Shown piece after piece: positions 36,829-46,238 of a DNA stretch of 64,000 nucleotides. The notes beneath the pieces were generated by a model. The model saw only the letters and a list, made by a program, of their open reading frames with translations. It made no database searches and was not told the DNA's origin. The stretch lies in assembly GCA_035553515.1 (NCBI GenBank), contig DATNDG010000006.1, forward strand, positions 1-64,000, given 5' to 3'. Each line of letters starts with the position of its first letter. Positions within the stretch are counted from its first letter, which is position 1. The stretch comes from DAHUYF01 sp035553515. GTDB taxonomy: Bacteria; Pseudomonadota; Alphaproteobacteria; ATCC43930; CGMCC-115725. The position numbers were made by a program, and so were the translations under genes.

Positions 36829-37653
36829 ATGAGGTCGGCGGCTGACAAGTCCCTTCGCGTCGCGCTCGGCGGCCTGGGCGCGGTCGGCTTGCCCGTCGCT
36901 CGCCGTCTGGCGGGGGGACTGTCCGGCCTGACGCTGGCGGCCGTCTCGGCCCGCGATCCCGGCCGTGCCGAAAGACGCCTTGCCGAGCTCGGGATCCGCG
37001 TTCCGATCGTCCCGCTCCCCGCCCTCGCCGCGCATGCCGATATCGTGATCGAGAGCGTGCCGGCCGCCCAGTTTCGCACCATTGCCGAGCCGGCGGTCGA
37101 TGCCGGCCGCGTTTTCCTGCCGCTCAGCGTCGGCGCGCTGCTCGACCATCCCAACCTCATCGGGCGCGCCAAAGCCCGGGGCGCCCGCATCATCGTGCCG
37201 ACCGGCGCGCTGCTCGGGCTCGACGCGGTCCGCGCCGCGGCCGAGGGCGAGATCCACTCCGTGCGGCTGGTGACCAGAAAGCCGCCGGCCGGGCTTGAGG
37301 GCGCACCTTACCTGCGGGAGCACGCCATCTCGCTCGCCGGTCTTGCCCATCCGCTGCGGGTGTTCGAGGGGTCGGCGCGTGAGGGAGCGCGCGGATTTCC
37401 GGCCAATGTCAATGTCGCCGCCGCCCTGGCGCTCGCCGGTATAGGCCCGGACCGCACGCATCTCGAAATCTGGGCCGATCCCGCGCTTGAGCGGAATACC
37501 CACCATATCGAACTCGATTCCGACTCAGTGCGGCTCTCCATGACCATCGAAAATCTGCCGTCGACGGAGAACCCCAGGACCGGACGGCTCACACCCCTAA
37601 GTGTGATCGCCTGCCTGCGCGGCCTCACCGAGACGTTGCGCGTCGGCAGCTAA
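36829..37653 (+). CDS. L-aspartate dehydrogenase family protein (NadX-like)
   Basis: A 274-residue NAD(P)-dependent dehydrogenase. LRVALGGLGAVGLPVARRL is the Rossmann start. VFLPLSVGALLDHPNL, IIVPTGALLGLDAVRAA, GFPANVNVAAALALAG and the C-terminal STENPRTGRLTPLSVIACL are hallmarks of the DUF108/aspartate dehydrogenase fold. The enzyme would make iminoaspartate/oxaloacetate from aspartate and could feed NAD synthesis, but no nadA or nadC lies nearby. Position just before an amino-acid-type ABC operon hints at amino acid catabolism. GGGAGG precedes the ATG. Confidence 0.88.
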   Translation: MRSAADKSLRVALGGLGAVGLPVARRLAGGLSGLTLAAVSARDPGRAERRLAELGIRVPIVPLPALAAHADIVIESVPAAQFRTIAEPAVDAGRVFLPLSVGALLDHPNLIGRAKARGARIIVPTGALLGLDAVRAAAEGEIHSVRLVTRKPPAGLEGAPYLREHAISLAGLAHPLRVFEGSAREGARGFPANVNVAAALALAGIGPDRTHLEIWADPALERNTHHIELDSDSVRLSMTIENLPSTENPRTGRLTPLSVIACLRGLTETLRVGS

Positions 37654-37776
37654 GCACACCACCTGACAAGGAATTTACCATTTAGGTATCGACAACCCTG
37701 CATCGGTACGGAAGACTGTTGAAACTAATCAAGCGAGCCGCGGAACCGCGAAGCGGCAAAACAGGGAGGGTTCGGA

Positions 37777-39033
37777 ATGAAGTCCGGTTATCGGATCGGG
37801 TCTGTCGCACGTCGCAACATTCTCAAAGCAGGCGCAGCCATTGGCGCCCTACAGGTCGCTTCACCCTTCATCATCCAGGCTCGTGGCGAGCAGGCCGTTA
37901 AGCTCGGAATGGTCGATCCCTTGACCGGCACCCTCTCGGCGCTGGCACAAAGCGAGGTCGAAGGCGCCAAATACGCGGTCGCCGAGATCAACAAGAAGGG
38001 CGGCATTCTCGGGCGCCAGGTCGAGCTGCTGGTCGAAGACTCCGCCAATGACGTAGGCACCGGCGTGCAGAAGACGCGCAAGCTCATCGACCGCGACAAG
38101 GTCGACGCCATCTTCGGCGACGTCAATTCGGGCATCGCCTACGCAATGTCGCAAGTGACCAGCGAGAAGAAAGTCTTCCACATCGTCCCGGGCGGCCATA
38201 CGGATCCGATCACCGGCACCGATTGCAAGTGGAACGTCTTCCGCATCTGCAACACGACCTCAATGGACGCGGCGGCGATCACGCCGGAACTGGTGAAGAA
38301 GTTCGGCAAGAAGTGGTTCTTCATCACCCCCGACTATGCTTATGGCCACACACTGCAGGAGGCCTTCGTCAAGAACCTCAAGAAGGCCGGCGGCGAGTTC
38401 GAAGGCGACATGCTGCCGATCAACACGTCGGATTTCTCAGCGACGCTGATCAAGGCGAAGGCCTACAAGCCGAACGTGCTGCTCAACAACATGGGCGGAC
38501 TGGCGCAGATCAACTGCATGAAGCAGTTCACCCAGTTCGGCATGGGCAAGGACATGGGCCTCGGCGGCGCGCTCTACGAGCTTGAGAGCGTCAAGTCGGT
38601 GCCGGCCGATGCGCAGGCAGGTTGGTGGGTGATGGAGTGGTGGTGGAACCAGCCGGCCAGCGTGCCGCATGTCGGCGATTTCGTCGCTGCCTACCGCAAG
38701 GCGGTCGGCAAGACGCCCTCAGCCCGCTCCTGGTTTGGCTATGTCGCGGTGCATTCGGTGCGGGTCGGAGCCGAGAAGGCAAAGACGCTTGAGGGGCCCA
38801 AGCTCGCCAAGGCGATGGAGGGCCTGGAGCTGCCGCCCGATGTGGCGCTGCAGCCGGGCAAGACCTTCTATCGCGCCGGTGACCATGAGCTCATGCCCAA
38901 CATCTTCGTCGGCGAAGTGCATCCGCCGCAGGGCAACCCGGACAATATCTTCACCACCTCCTCGCTGGTCCCGGGTGAGCAGGCGGCCGGATCGGTCGCC
39001 GATACCGGCTGCAAGATGAGCCATCCGGCCTAA
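37777..39033 (+). CDS. ABC transporter substrate-binding protein (Leu/Ile/Val-binding type)
   Basis: A 418-residue periplasmic binding protein. The N-terminus SVARRNILKAGAAIGALQVASP has a twin-arginine motif, so export by Tat is likely. The mature part is a Peripla_BP_6 fold starting VKLGMVDPLTGTLSALAQSEVEGA, then QVELLVEDSANDVGTGVQKTRKL and FFITPDYAYGHTLQEAF. This subgroup carries amides, urea-like compounds or amino acids, so the ligand is not certain. GGGAGGG lies upstream of the ATG. It leads the five-gene ABC operon, 123 nt after the dehydrogenase gene. Confidence 0.9.
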   Translation: MKSGYRIGSVARRNILKAGAAIGALQVASPFIIQARGEQAVKLGMVDPLTGTLSALAQSEVEGAKYAVAEINKKGGILGRQVELLVEDSANDVGTGVQKTRKLIDRDKVDAIFGDVNSGIAYAMSQVTSEKKVFHIVPGGHTDPITGTDCKWNVFRICNTTSMDAAAITPELVKKFGKKWFFITPDYAYGHTLQEAFVKNLKKAGGEFEGDMLPINTSDFSATLIKAKAYKPNVLLNNMGGLAQINCMKQFTQFGMGKDMGLGGALYELESVKSVPADAQAGWWVMEWWWNQPASVPHVGDFVAAYRKAVGKTPSARSWFGYVAVHSVRVGAEKAKTLEGPKLAKAMEGLELPPDVALQPGKTFYRAGDHELMPNIFVGEVHPPQGNPDNIFTTSSLVPGEQAAGSVADTGCKMSHPA

Positions 39034-39113
39034 GGCCGCGGCGAATTTTGGCGTCCCCCGCCGGCTTGCCCGGCGGGGGAAGGCTTCTGCAAGACCCCCA
39101 GCTGAGGCGGCCA

Positions 39114-39983
39114 ATGCTGCAACTCGTCCTCTACAACGTCACCAACGGGCTGATCATCGGCGCCTTCTACGTGCTGATGGCGCTCGGCCTGTCGCTGATC
39201 CTCAATCTCAGCAGCGTCATCAATTTCGCGCATGGCAATTTCCTGGCGCTGGGCGGCTATATCGCCTTCGTGCTGACGCCCTATACCGGCTTCTGGGGAG
39301 CGCTGTTGATATCGCCGGTGCTGGCAGCGTTGTTCGGCTTCATCATCGAGCGGCTGATGATACGCAGGGTCTACAACCGCGACCCCGTCTACAGCCTGCT
39401 GCTGACCTTCGGCCTCGCTTTCATCCTCGAGGATGGCTGCCGCTACATCTGGGGGCCGAACGGATTGCCGCTCGGCGTTCCCGATTTCATGTCCCAACCG
39501 CTCAGCGCAAACCTGTTCTTCATTACCTGGTACCGCATCTTCATGGTCGCGATCGTGATCGCCGCGGTGGTGGCGCTCTTCGCCTTCCTGCGCTTCAGCC
39601 GGATCGGCATGCGCATCCGCGCCGGCACGCTCGACCTCGACACGGTGGCGGCGCTCGGCGTCAATGTGCGGCTGCTGCGCTCGTTCAATTTCGCGCTGGG
39701 CTCGCTGCTGGCCGGGCTGAGCGGCGTGCTGGCGGCGGGGCAGATCGGGCTCAATCCCAATATGGGCGATGACCTGCTGATGCCGAGTTTCATCGCCATC
39801 ATCGTCGGCGGGGTCGGCAGCCTGACGGGCACGCTGCTGGGTGGGCTGCTGATCGGTGTCGCCTCGGCGGTGACGACCGTATTCCTGCCCAGCGCCAGCG
39901 AAGCGGTCATCTATCTCATCATGGCCGTGGTGCTGCTGCTGCGCCCGCGCGGGCTGCTCGGTGAGGAAGGGATGCTGACGTGA
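39114..39983 (+). CDS. livH: Branched-chain amino acid-type ABC permease LivH
   Basis: A 289-residue inner-membrane permease. It has the LivH opening NVTNGLIIGAFYVLMALGLS, the SSVINFAHGNFLALGGYI motif that contacts the ATPase, and about eight membrane helices, ending with AVVLLLRPRGLLGEEG. The start at 39114 (MLQLVLYN) is chosen because the upstream in-frame codons read through a low-complexity Gly/Pro stretch. It pairs with LivM, whose gene overlaps its stop. Confidence 0.94.
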   Translation: MLQLVLYNVTNGLIIGAFYVLMALGLSLILNLSSVINFAHGNFLALGGYIAFVLTPYTGFWGALLISPVLAALFGFIIERLMIRRVYNRDPVYSLLLTFGLAFILEDGCRYIWGPNGLPLGVPDFMSQPLSANLFFITWYRIFMVAIVIAAVVALFAFLRFSRIGMRIRAGTLDLDTVAALGVNVRLLRSFNFALGSLLAGLSGVLAAGQIGLNPNMGDDLLMPSFIAIIVGGVGSLTGTLLGGLLIGVASAVTTVFLPSASEAVIYLIMAVVLLLRPRGLLGEEGMLT

Positions 39984-40963
39984 ACAGCGTCGCGGTCGTC
40001 GACGCCGCCAGACGGCCAGCCGAGAAGCGCTGGCTGCCGCTCATCGCGGTCTGGCTGGTGCTCGTCACGGTGCCGTTCTGGCTGCCGCTGCTCGGCGGCT
40101 ACACGGCGCTCGCCGGCCGCGTCCTGGTGCTGGGGCTGGCGGCGATCGGCTTCAATCTGCTGCTCGGCTTCACCGGGCAGATGAGCTTCGGCCACGCCGC
40201 CTATTTCGGCCTCGGCGCCTATGGCGCGGGATTGACGCTGAAGTTCCTTGCGCACAGCACGCCGCTCGCGGTCCTGCTCGGCACGCTCCTCGGCGGGCTC
40301 GCCGGCACGCTTTTCGGGCTCCTGATCGTCCGTCGGCGCGGCGTCTATTTCGCCATGGTGACGATCGCGTTCGGCCAGATCTGCTACTACATCGCCTATA
40401 GCTGGAACGATCTAACCGGCGGCTTCGACGGACTGCGCGGCTTCGAGCGCGCGCCGATCCACCTCGGTCCGATCCTCATCGACATCACCGATGGCGGGAA
40501 GGTGTTCTATTATTTCCTGCTAGCGGTGTTCGCCGTCGCCGTCGGTGCCATCGGGCTGTTGTTGCGGTCGCCTTTCGGGCGGACGCTGATCGCGATACGG
40601 GAGAATGAGCGCCGCGCCCGCTTTCTCGGCATTCCGGTGGAGCGGCACATCTGGCTGTCCTTCTCGATTTCGTGTTTCTTCACCGCACTCGCCGGCACGC
40701 TGTATGCGCTGCTCAACAATTTCGCGGATCCCCTCGGACTGCACTATTCGCTTTCCGGCGAGATCGTGATCATGACAGTGATGGGCGGCATGCGCACCTT
40801 CTGGGGGCCGCTGCTCGGCGCCGCCGTCTTCGTCGTGTTGCAGGACTACATATCGAGCATGACCCAGAACTGGCAGTCGTTCATCGGACTGCTCTTCGTG
40901 TTGGTGGTGCTGTTCTTCCCACGCGGGCTTCTTGGTGCTCTCCAGCGGCGGGGACAGGGATGA
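39980..40963 (+). CDS. livM: Branched-chain amino acid-type ABC permease LivM
   Basis: A 327-residue permease with about ten helices. The family motif LLLGFTGQMSFGHAAYFGLG is near residue 55, and RSPFGRTLIAIRENERRARFLG is the coupling loop to the ATPases. It begins with GTG overlapping the livH stop by 4 nt and itself overlaps livG. Together with LivH it forms the transmembrane path. Confidence 0.94.
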   Translation: MNSVAVVDAARRPAEKRWLPLIAVWLVLVTVPFWLPLLGGYTALAGRVLVLGLAAIGFNLLLGFTGQMSFGHAAYFGLGAYGAGLTLKFLAHSTPLAVLLGTLLGGLAGTLFGLLIVRRRGVYFAMVTIAFGQICYYIAYSWNDLTGGFDGLRGFERAPIHLGPILIDITDGGKVFYYFLLAVFAVAVGAIGLLLRSPFGRTLIAIRENERRARFLGIPVERHIWLSFSISCFFTALAGTLYALLNNFADPLGLHYSLSGEIVIMTVMGGMRTFWGPLLGAAVFVVLQDYISSMTQNWQSFIGLLFVLVVLFFPRGLLGALQRRGQG

Positions 40964-41705
40964 GCGTTCTCGAGGTAAAAGGCGTCACCAAATCCTTCGG
41001 CAGCCTCGTCGCCGTGCGCGACGTCTCGCTGACGGTCGAAGAGGGCGAGCTCAGGGCGGTCATCGGCCCGAACGGCGCCGGCAAAACCACCTTCTTCAAC
41101 CTCATCAGCGGGTTTTTCCCGCCCTCTGCCGGCTCGATCATCTTCGACGGTCAGGACGTGACGCGGGTGGCGGCGCACAAGCGCGTCGTGCTCGGCATGG
41201 CGCGGACCTTCCAGATCACGGAGATCTTCCCCGAGCTCAGCGTCGCCGAGAATGTGCGCATCAGCACCGAGGTGGCGGCCGGCTATCGCCTGCGCCCCTG
41301 GCTCGCGCGCGGCGAGGCCGCGGCGGTGCGCAACCGCGTCGAGGAGATCCTGGCGCTCGCCGGACTGGAAAAGAAGGGCGACCGGCTCGTCGGCGAGTTG
41401 TCGCATGGCGACCAGCGCGCCGCCGAGATCGCCATGGCACTCGCCTTGAAGCCGCGACTGCTGCTGCTCGACGAGCCGACCGCGGGGATGGGCGACCAGG
41501 AGACCTACGAGCTCACCCGGCTCGTCCGGCGGCTCCATCGCGACAGCAAGCTCACCATCGTGCTCATCGAGCATGACATGCGCGTCGTGTTCCACCTCGC
41601 CGACCGCATCAGCGTCCTCGATCAGGGACGCCGTCTCGCCGAAGGAACTCCGACCGAAATCGCTGCCAACGAAGCCGTGCAGGCGGCCTACCTGGGCAAG
41701 GCGGC

Positions 41706-41709
<4 letters not shown>
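40960..41709 (+). CDS. livG: ABC ATPase LivG
   Basis: A 249-residue ATPase. Walker A is IGPNGAGKTTFFNLISG, the signature ELSHGDQRAAEIAMAL is the relaxed form typical of LivG, and Walker B is LLLLDEPTAGM. A His switch (VLIEHDM) is present. It shares 4 nt with livM and with livF. It energises the permease pair as a heterodimer with LivF. Confidence 0.95.
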
Positions 41710-42470
<761 letters not shown>

Positions 42471-42771
42471 ATTGACGAGCGGCACTCGGAAATCGACCCG
42501 CGCCCGCGCCCCTTACGCTCGTGCGACATTTTGGCGCCCGCACAAAACCGAGCTTTTCCCTGCCGGCTCCCTAGGTCTTTCGAGAGGAGCCTTAACTTCG
42601 CCGGCTTTTTTGGTGATCCTGAGCACTGTACGCCGTTGCGTTCAGCATGGCCGTTGAGGAGCAGACCCAGAGCGCATGCGCTTAGGCTGCCGCAGTAGAC
42701 AACCGGGTTCACCACCCTTCGCCTCGGGCAAGGGCACCGGCAGACATCAACCTTGCATAGGCGTTAGCCAG

Positions 42772-42804
42772 CGGCCGCTTCGCGCCTTGCGCGTGAAGCG
42801 GCCG
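42772..42804. repeat. Long GC-rich hairpin in the livF-prkA gap
   Basis: Arms CGGCCGCTTCGCGC and GCGTGAAGCGGCCG form a 14-bp stem with one G-U pair and a 5-nt loop. It is about 300 nt after livF and 170 nt before prkA. No T-run follows, so it is either a terminator that needs Rho, part of a structured leader, or a small RNA end. Confidence 0.5.
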
Positions 42805-42893
42805 GCACAAAGCTGGAACTGCGGCAATGAGCGCGCCGTTTCCAAGGAGCCGAAAAGCCTTTTGACTAATCCAGGCACAATACGTACCTGCTG

Positions 42894-42908
42894 TTAATGG
42901 TTAATTAA
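42894..42908. promoter_or_regulatory. CtrA-type box upstream of prkA
   Basis: TTAATGGTTAATTAA is an exact TTAA-N7-TTAA motif. Read on the minus strand with the next base it gives TTAA-N7-TTAAC, the full Caulobacter consensus. It ends 66 nt before the prkA ATG, close enough to act directly on the promoter, either as activator or repressor site. Confidence 0.65.
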
Positions 42909-42974
42909 GACCGAATCTGTAACGTTTTGTATCAGTCCCGCAAAGAATTTGCGGCGTCGAGGGCGAGGTGGAGA

Positions 42975-44921
42975 ATGATTTCTCAGGATAATCTGTTCGG
43001 TCTCTTCGCAAAGCTGTACGACAGCCAGAAAGAGACTGAGATGAGCCTGGAGGATTATCTCAAGTCTTGCGCACGTGAGCCCATGGCCTATGCCAGTGCC
43101 GCGGAAAGGATGCTGGCGGCTATTGGTGAGCCCGAGATCGTCGATACGAGCCACGACCCGCGCCTCGGCCGGATTTTCATGAATCGCAGTGTGCGGGTGT
43201 ATCCGGCCTTTGCCGACTTCTATGGCATGGAAGAAACCATAGAGCGCATTGTCGGCTACTTCCGCCACGCAGCGCAGGGCCTCGAGGAACGCAAACAGGT
43301 CCTCTACCTCCTGGGACCGGTCGGCGGCGGCAAATCGTCGCTCGCGGAGCGGCTGAAGCTGCTGATGGAGAAGATGCCGATCTATGTACTGAAGGCGGGC
43401 AAGGAGGTGAGCCCTGTCTTCGAGAGCCCTCTCGGCCTCTTCGATCCGATCCGCATGGGCGACACGCTGGAGCGGAACTATCGCATTCCGAAGCGGCGCC
43501 TGACGGGCCTCGCCTCACCCTGGGCACTGAAGCGCCTCGACGAGTTCGGCGGCGACATCTCCAAGTTCACGGTCGTGCGCCTGCACCCCTCGCGGCTGCG
43601 CCAAGTCTGCATCGCGAAGACCGAGCCGGGCGACGAGAACAACCAGGACATCTCCAGCCTGGTGGGCAAGGTCGACATCCGCAAGCTCGAATATTTCAGC
43701 CAGGCCGATGCCGACGCCTATGCTTTCTCCGGCGGGCTCAATCGCACCTCGCAGGGCATCCTTGAATTCGTCGAGATGTTCAAGGCGCCGATCAAGATGC
43801 TCCACCCGCTGCTGACCGCGACGCAGGAGGCGAATTACATCGGCTCCGAGAACATCGGCGCGATCCCCTACCAGGGCATCATTCTCGCCCACTCCAACGA
43901 GGCGGAGTGGCAGACCTTCAAGAACAACCGCAACAACGAGGCCTTCATCGATCGCATCTGCGTGATCAAGGTGCCTTACTGCCTGCGCGCCCACGAGGAG
44001 CGGAAGATCTACGAGAAGCTGCTCACCAACAGCGAGCTCTCTGCGTCGCCTTGCGCCCCCGGCACGCTCGACATGCTGTCGCGCTTCTGCGTGCTGTCGC
44101 GCCTCAAGCCGCACGAGAATTCCAACCTCTACTCGAAGATGCGCGCTTATGACGGCGAGAGCCTTAAGGACAGCGATCCCCGCGCCAAGACGGTGCAGGA
44201 GTATCGCGACTCCGCGGGCGTCGACGAAGGGATGGAGGGGCTTTCGACCCGCTTCGCGTTCAAAGTACTGTCCAGCACCTTCAACTACGACACGCTGGAA
44301 GTCTCGGCCGACCCGGTTCACCTGATGTATGTGCTGGAGCAGGCGATCCGACGCGAGCAGTTCCCCGAGGAAAACGAGAAGAAGCTCTTGACCTTCATCA
44401 AGGCGGAGCTGGCACCGCGCTATGCGGAGTTCATTGGCAACGAGATCCAGAAGGCCTATCTGGAATCCTATGGTGATTACGGCCAGAACCTGTTCGATCG
44501 CTATGTGGCCTATGCCGACGCCTGGATTGAGGATCAGGACTACAAGGATCCGGACACGGGTCAGCTCATGGACCGCGAACTGCTGAACCAGGAACTCTCG
44601 AAGATCGAGAAGCCCGCCGGGATCGCCAATCCCAAGGACTTCCGTAACGAGGTGGTGAAGTTCGCGTTGCGTGCCCGCGCCTCCCACGGAGGACGGAACC
44701 CGTCCTGGACGTCCTACGAGAAACTGCGCGAGGTAATTGAAAAGCGCATGTTCTCTCAGGTCGAGGACCTATTGCCGGTCATCAGCTTCGGGTCGAAGAA
44801 GGACTCCGATACGGAGAAGAAGCACGGGGACTTCCTCGAGCGGATGGTCTCGCGCGGCTACACCCAGCGCCAGGTCCGCCGCCTCGTCGAGTGGTACATG
44901 CGAGTCAACAAGGCCGGATAG
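42975..44921 (+). CDS. yeaG: PrkA family serine protein kinase (YeaG)
   Basis: A 648-residue cytosolic protein with an AAA-like N-terminal domain and a C-terminal PrkA kinase domain. The P-loop LLGPVGGGKSSLAERLK is near residue 112. SNEAEWQTFKNNRNNEAFIDR and the C-terminal DYGQNLFDRYVAYADAWIED are typical. In E. coli YeaG works with YeaH in sustained nitrogen starvation; in Bacillus PrkA affects sporulation. The ATG at 42975 has a GGTGGAG site; a TTG at 42927 would add a non-conserved leader. It is the first gene of the prkA-yeaH-spoVR operon. Confidence 0.95.
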   Translation: MISQDNLFGLFAKLYDSQKETEMSLEDYLKSCAREPMAYASAAERMLAAIGEPEIVDTSHDPRLGRIFMNRSVRVYPAFADFYGMEETIERIVGYFRHAAQGLEERKQVLYLLGPVGGGKSSLAERLKLLMEKMPIYVLKAGKEVSPVFESPLGLFDPIRMGDTLERNYRIPKRRLTGLASPWALKRLDEFGGDISKFTVVRLHPSRLRQVCIAKTEPGDENNQDISSLVGKVDIRKLEYFSQADADAYAFSGGLNRTSQGILEFVEMFKAPIKMLHPLLTATQEANYIGSENIGAIPYQGIILAHSNEAEWQTFKNNRNNEAFIDRICVIKVPYCLRAHEERKIYEKLLTNSELSASPCAPGTLDMLSRFCVLSRLKPHENSNLYSKMRAYDGESLKDSDPRAKTVQEYRDSAGVDEGMEGLSTRFAFKVLSSTFNYDTLEVSADPVHLMYVLEQAIRREQFPEENEKKLLTFIKAELAPRYAEFIGNEIQKAYLESYGDYGQNLFDRYVAYADAWIEDQDYKDPDTGQLMDRELLNQELSKIEKPAGIANPKDFRNEVVKFALRARASHGGRNPSWTSYEKLREVIEKRMFSQVEDLLPVISFGSKKDSDTEKKHGDFLERMVSRGYTQRQVRRLVEWYMRVNKAG

Positions 44922-44948
44922 CGGCGCCTTACGGAGATCTCTCGCGCG

Positions 44949-46238
44949 ATGAACATCATCGATCGACGGCCGAATCCCAAAGGCAAAAGCCTTGCCAACC
45001 GGCAGCGCTTCATCGATCGGGCGAGAGGCGAGGTGAAGAAGGCGCTCGTCGACGCGTTGAAGCGGCGCAAGGTGGGCGAGACGGACGGCGGCGAGAAGAT
45101 CTCGATCCCGAACCGCGGGATCGCCGAGCCGGTGTTCCACCGCGCTGCCCATGGCGGCAGGCGCGACTATGTCGTACCGGGAAACAAGAAATATGTCGTA
45201 GGCGACCGCATCGAGCGACCGCCTTCGGGCGAAGGCGGCGGCCGCGGCGCCAGCAACGAGGATGGCGGCGAGCAGGACGCGTTCGAGTTCGTGCTCTCGA
45301 AGGAGGAATTCCTCAACCTCTTCTTCGAGGATCTGGAACTCCCGGATCTCATCAAGACGCGGCTCAAGGAAACCGAGGCGACACAGCTCACCCGCGCCGG
45401 ATATTCGGTCGCCGGCACGCCGGCAAACCTCAACCTGGTGCGCACCATGCGCAACAGCCTGGCGCGGCGCATTTCGCTCCACCGCCCGCGGCCGCATGAG
45501 CTCGCCGCGCTGGAGCGGCAGATCGAGGCGGCGCTCGCTGCCGACGACGCGGAAAGCGCCGGGCAGAGCAAGCTCGAACTCGAGCATCTCCAGCGTCGCG
45601 CCCGGCGCGTCGGCTTCATCGACCCCGTCGATGTCCGCTACAACCGCTTTGACCGGGTGCCAAAGCCAAACACGCAGGCGGTCATGTTCTGCCTTATGGA
45701 CGTGTCGGGCTCGATGACCGAAGCGATGAAGGATCTCGCCAAGCGCTTCTTCCTGCTGCTGCATGTCTTCCTGACGCGGCGCTACAAGCAAGTCGACATC
45801 GTCTTCATCCGCCATACCAGCAATGCGCAGGAGGTGGACGAAGAAACCTTCTTCCATAGCCGAGAGACGGGTGGCACGATCGTCTCGACCGCGCTCGAAG
45901 AGATGATGCGGGTCGTGCGCGCCCGCTACAGCCCCGATAACTGGAACATCTATGCGGCGCAGGCCTCGGACGGCGACAACTATACCGAGGACAGCGATCG
46001 CTGCAGCCAGCTGCTCGGCGGCGAGATCCTACCGTTGAGCCAGTACTTCGCCTATATCGAGGTCGGCGCCGAGGCGACGTTGCGCCACGGCTTCCCCTCG
46101 CCGCCCACCGATCTCTGGCGTACCTACAGCCAGATCGCCGAGCAGCACCGCAATTTCGCCATGCGCAAGGTTGCGGATCAGACGCAGATCTTCCCGGTCT
46201 TCCACGAGCTTTTTGCCAAGCAGCGGGAGCACGCCTGA
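44949..46238 (+). CDS. yeaH: YeaH/YhbH family protein (DUF444)
   Basis: A 429-residue protein with a von Willebrand A-like domain in the second half: MFCLMDVSGSMTEAMKDLAK holds the DxSxS metal site near residue 251. The first part has the usual IPNRGIAEPVFHRA and KKYVVGDRI segments and an acidic/Gly stretch. It partners with the PrkA kinase in stress physiology. It starts 27 nt after prkA, and its stop shares one base with the spoVR start. Confidence 0.94.
   Translation: MNIIDRRPNPKGKSLANRQRFIDRARGEVKKALVDALKRRKVGETDGGEKISIPNRGIAEPVFHRAAHGGRRDYVVPGNKKYVVGDRIERPPSGEGGGRGASNEDGGEQDAFEFVLSKEEFLNLFFEDLELPDLIKTRLKETEATQLTRAGYSVAGTPANLNLVRTMRNSLARRISLHRPRPHELAALERQIEAALAADDAESAGQSKLELEHLQRRARRVGFIDPVDVRYNRFDRVPKPNTQAVMFCLMDVSGSMTEAMKDLAKRFFLLLHVFLTRRYKQVDIVFIRHTSNAQEVDEETFFHSRETGGTIVSTALEEMMRVVRARYSPDNWNIYAAQASDGDNYTEDSDRCSQLLGGEILPLSQYFAYIEVGAEATLRHGFPSPPTDLWRTYSQIAEQHRNFAMRKVADQTQIFPVFHELFAKQREHA

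Larger units (their letters stand above)
42471..42974. other. Long intergenic region before prkA
   Basis: About 500 nt without a convincing protein gene on either strand. It holds a long hairpin at 42772-42804 and a CtrA-type box at 42894-42908. The base composition shifts to A/T-rich in the last 150 nt, as expected for promoter DNA. A small RNA encoded here cannot be excluded. Confidence 0.55.
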
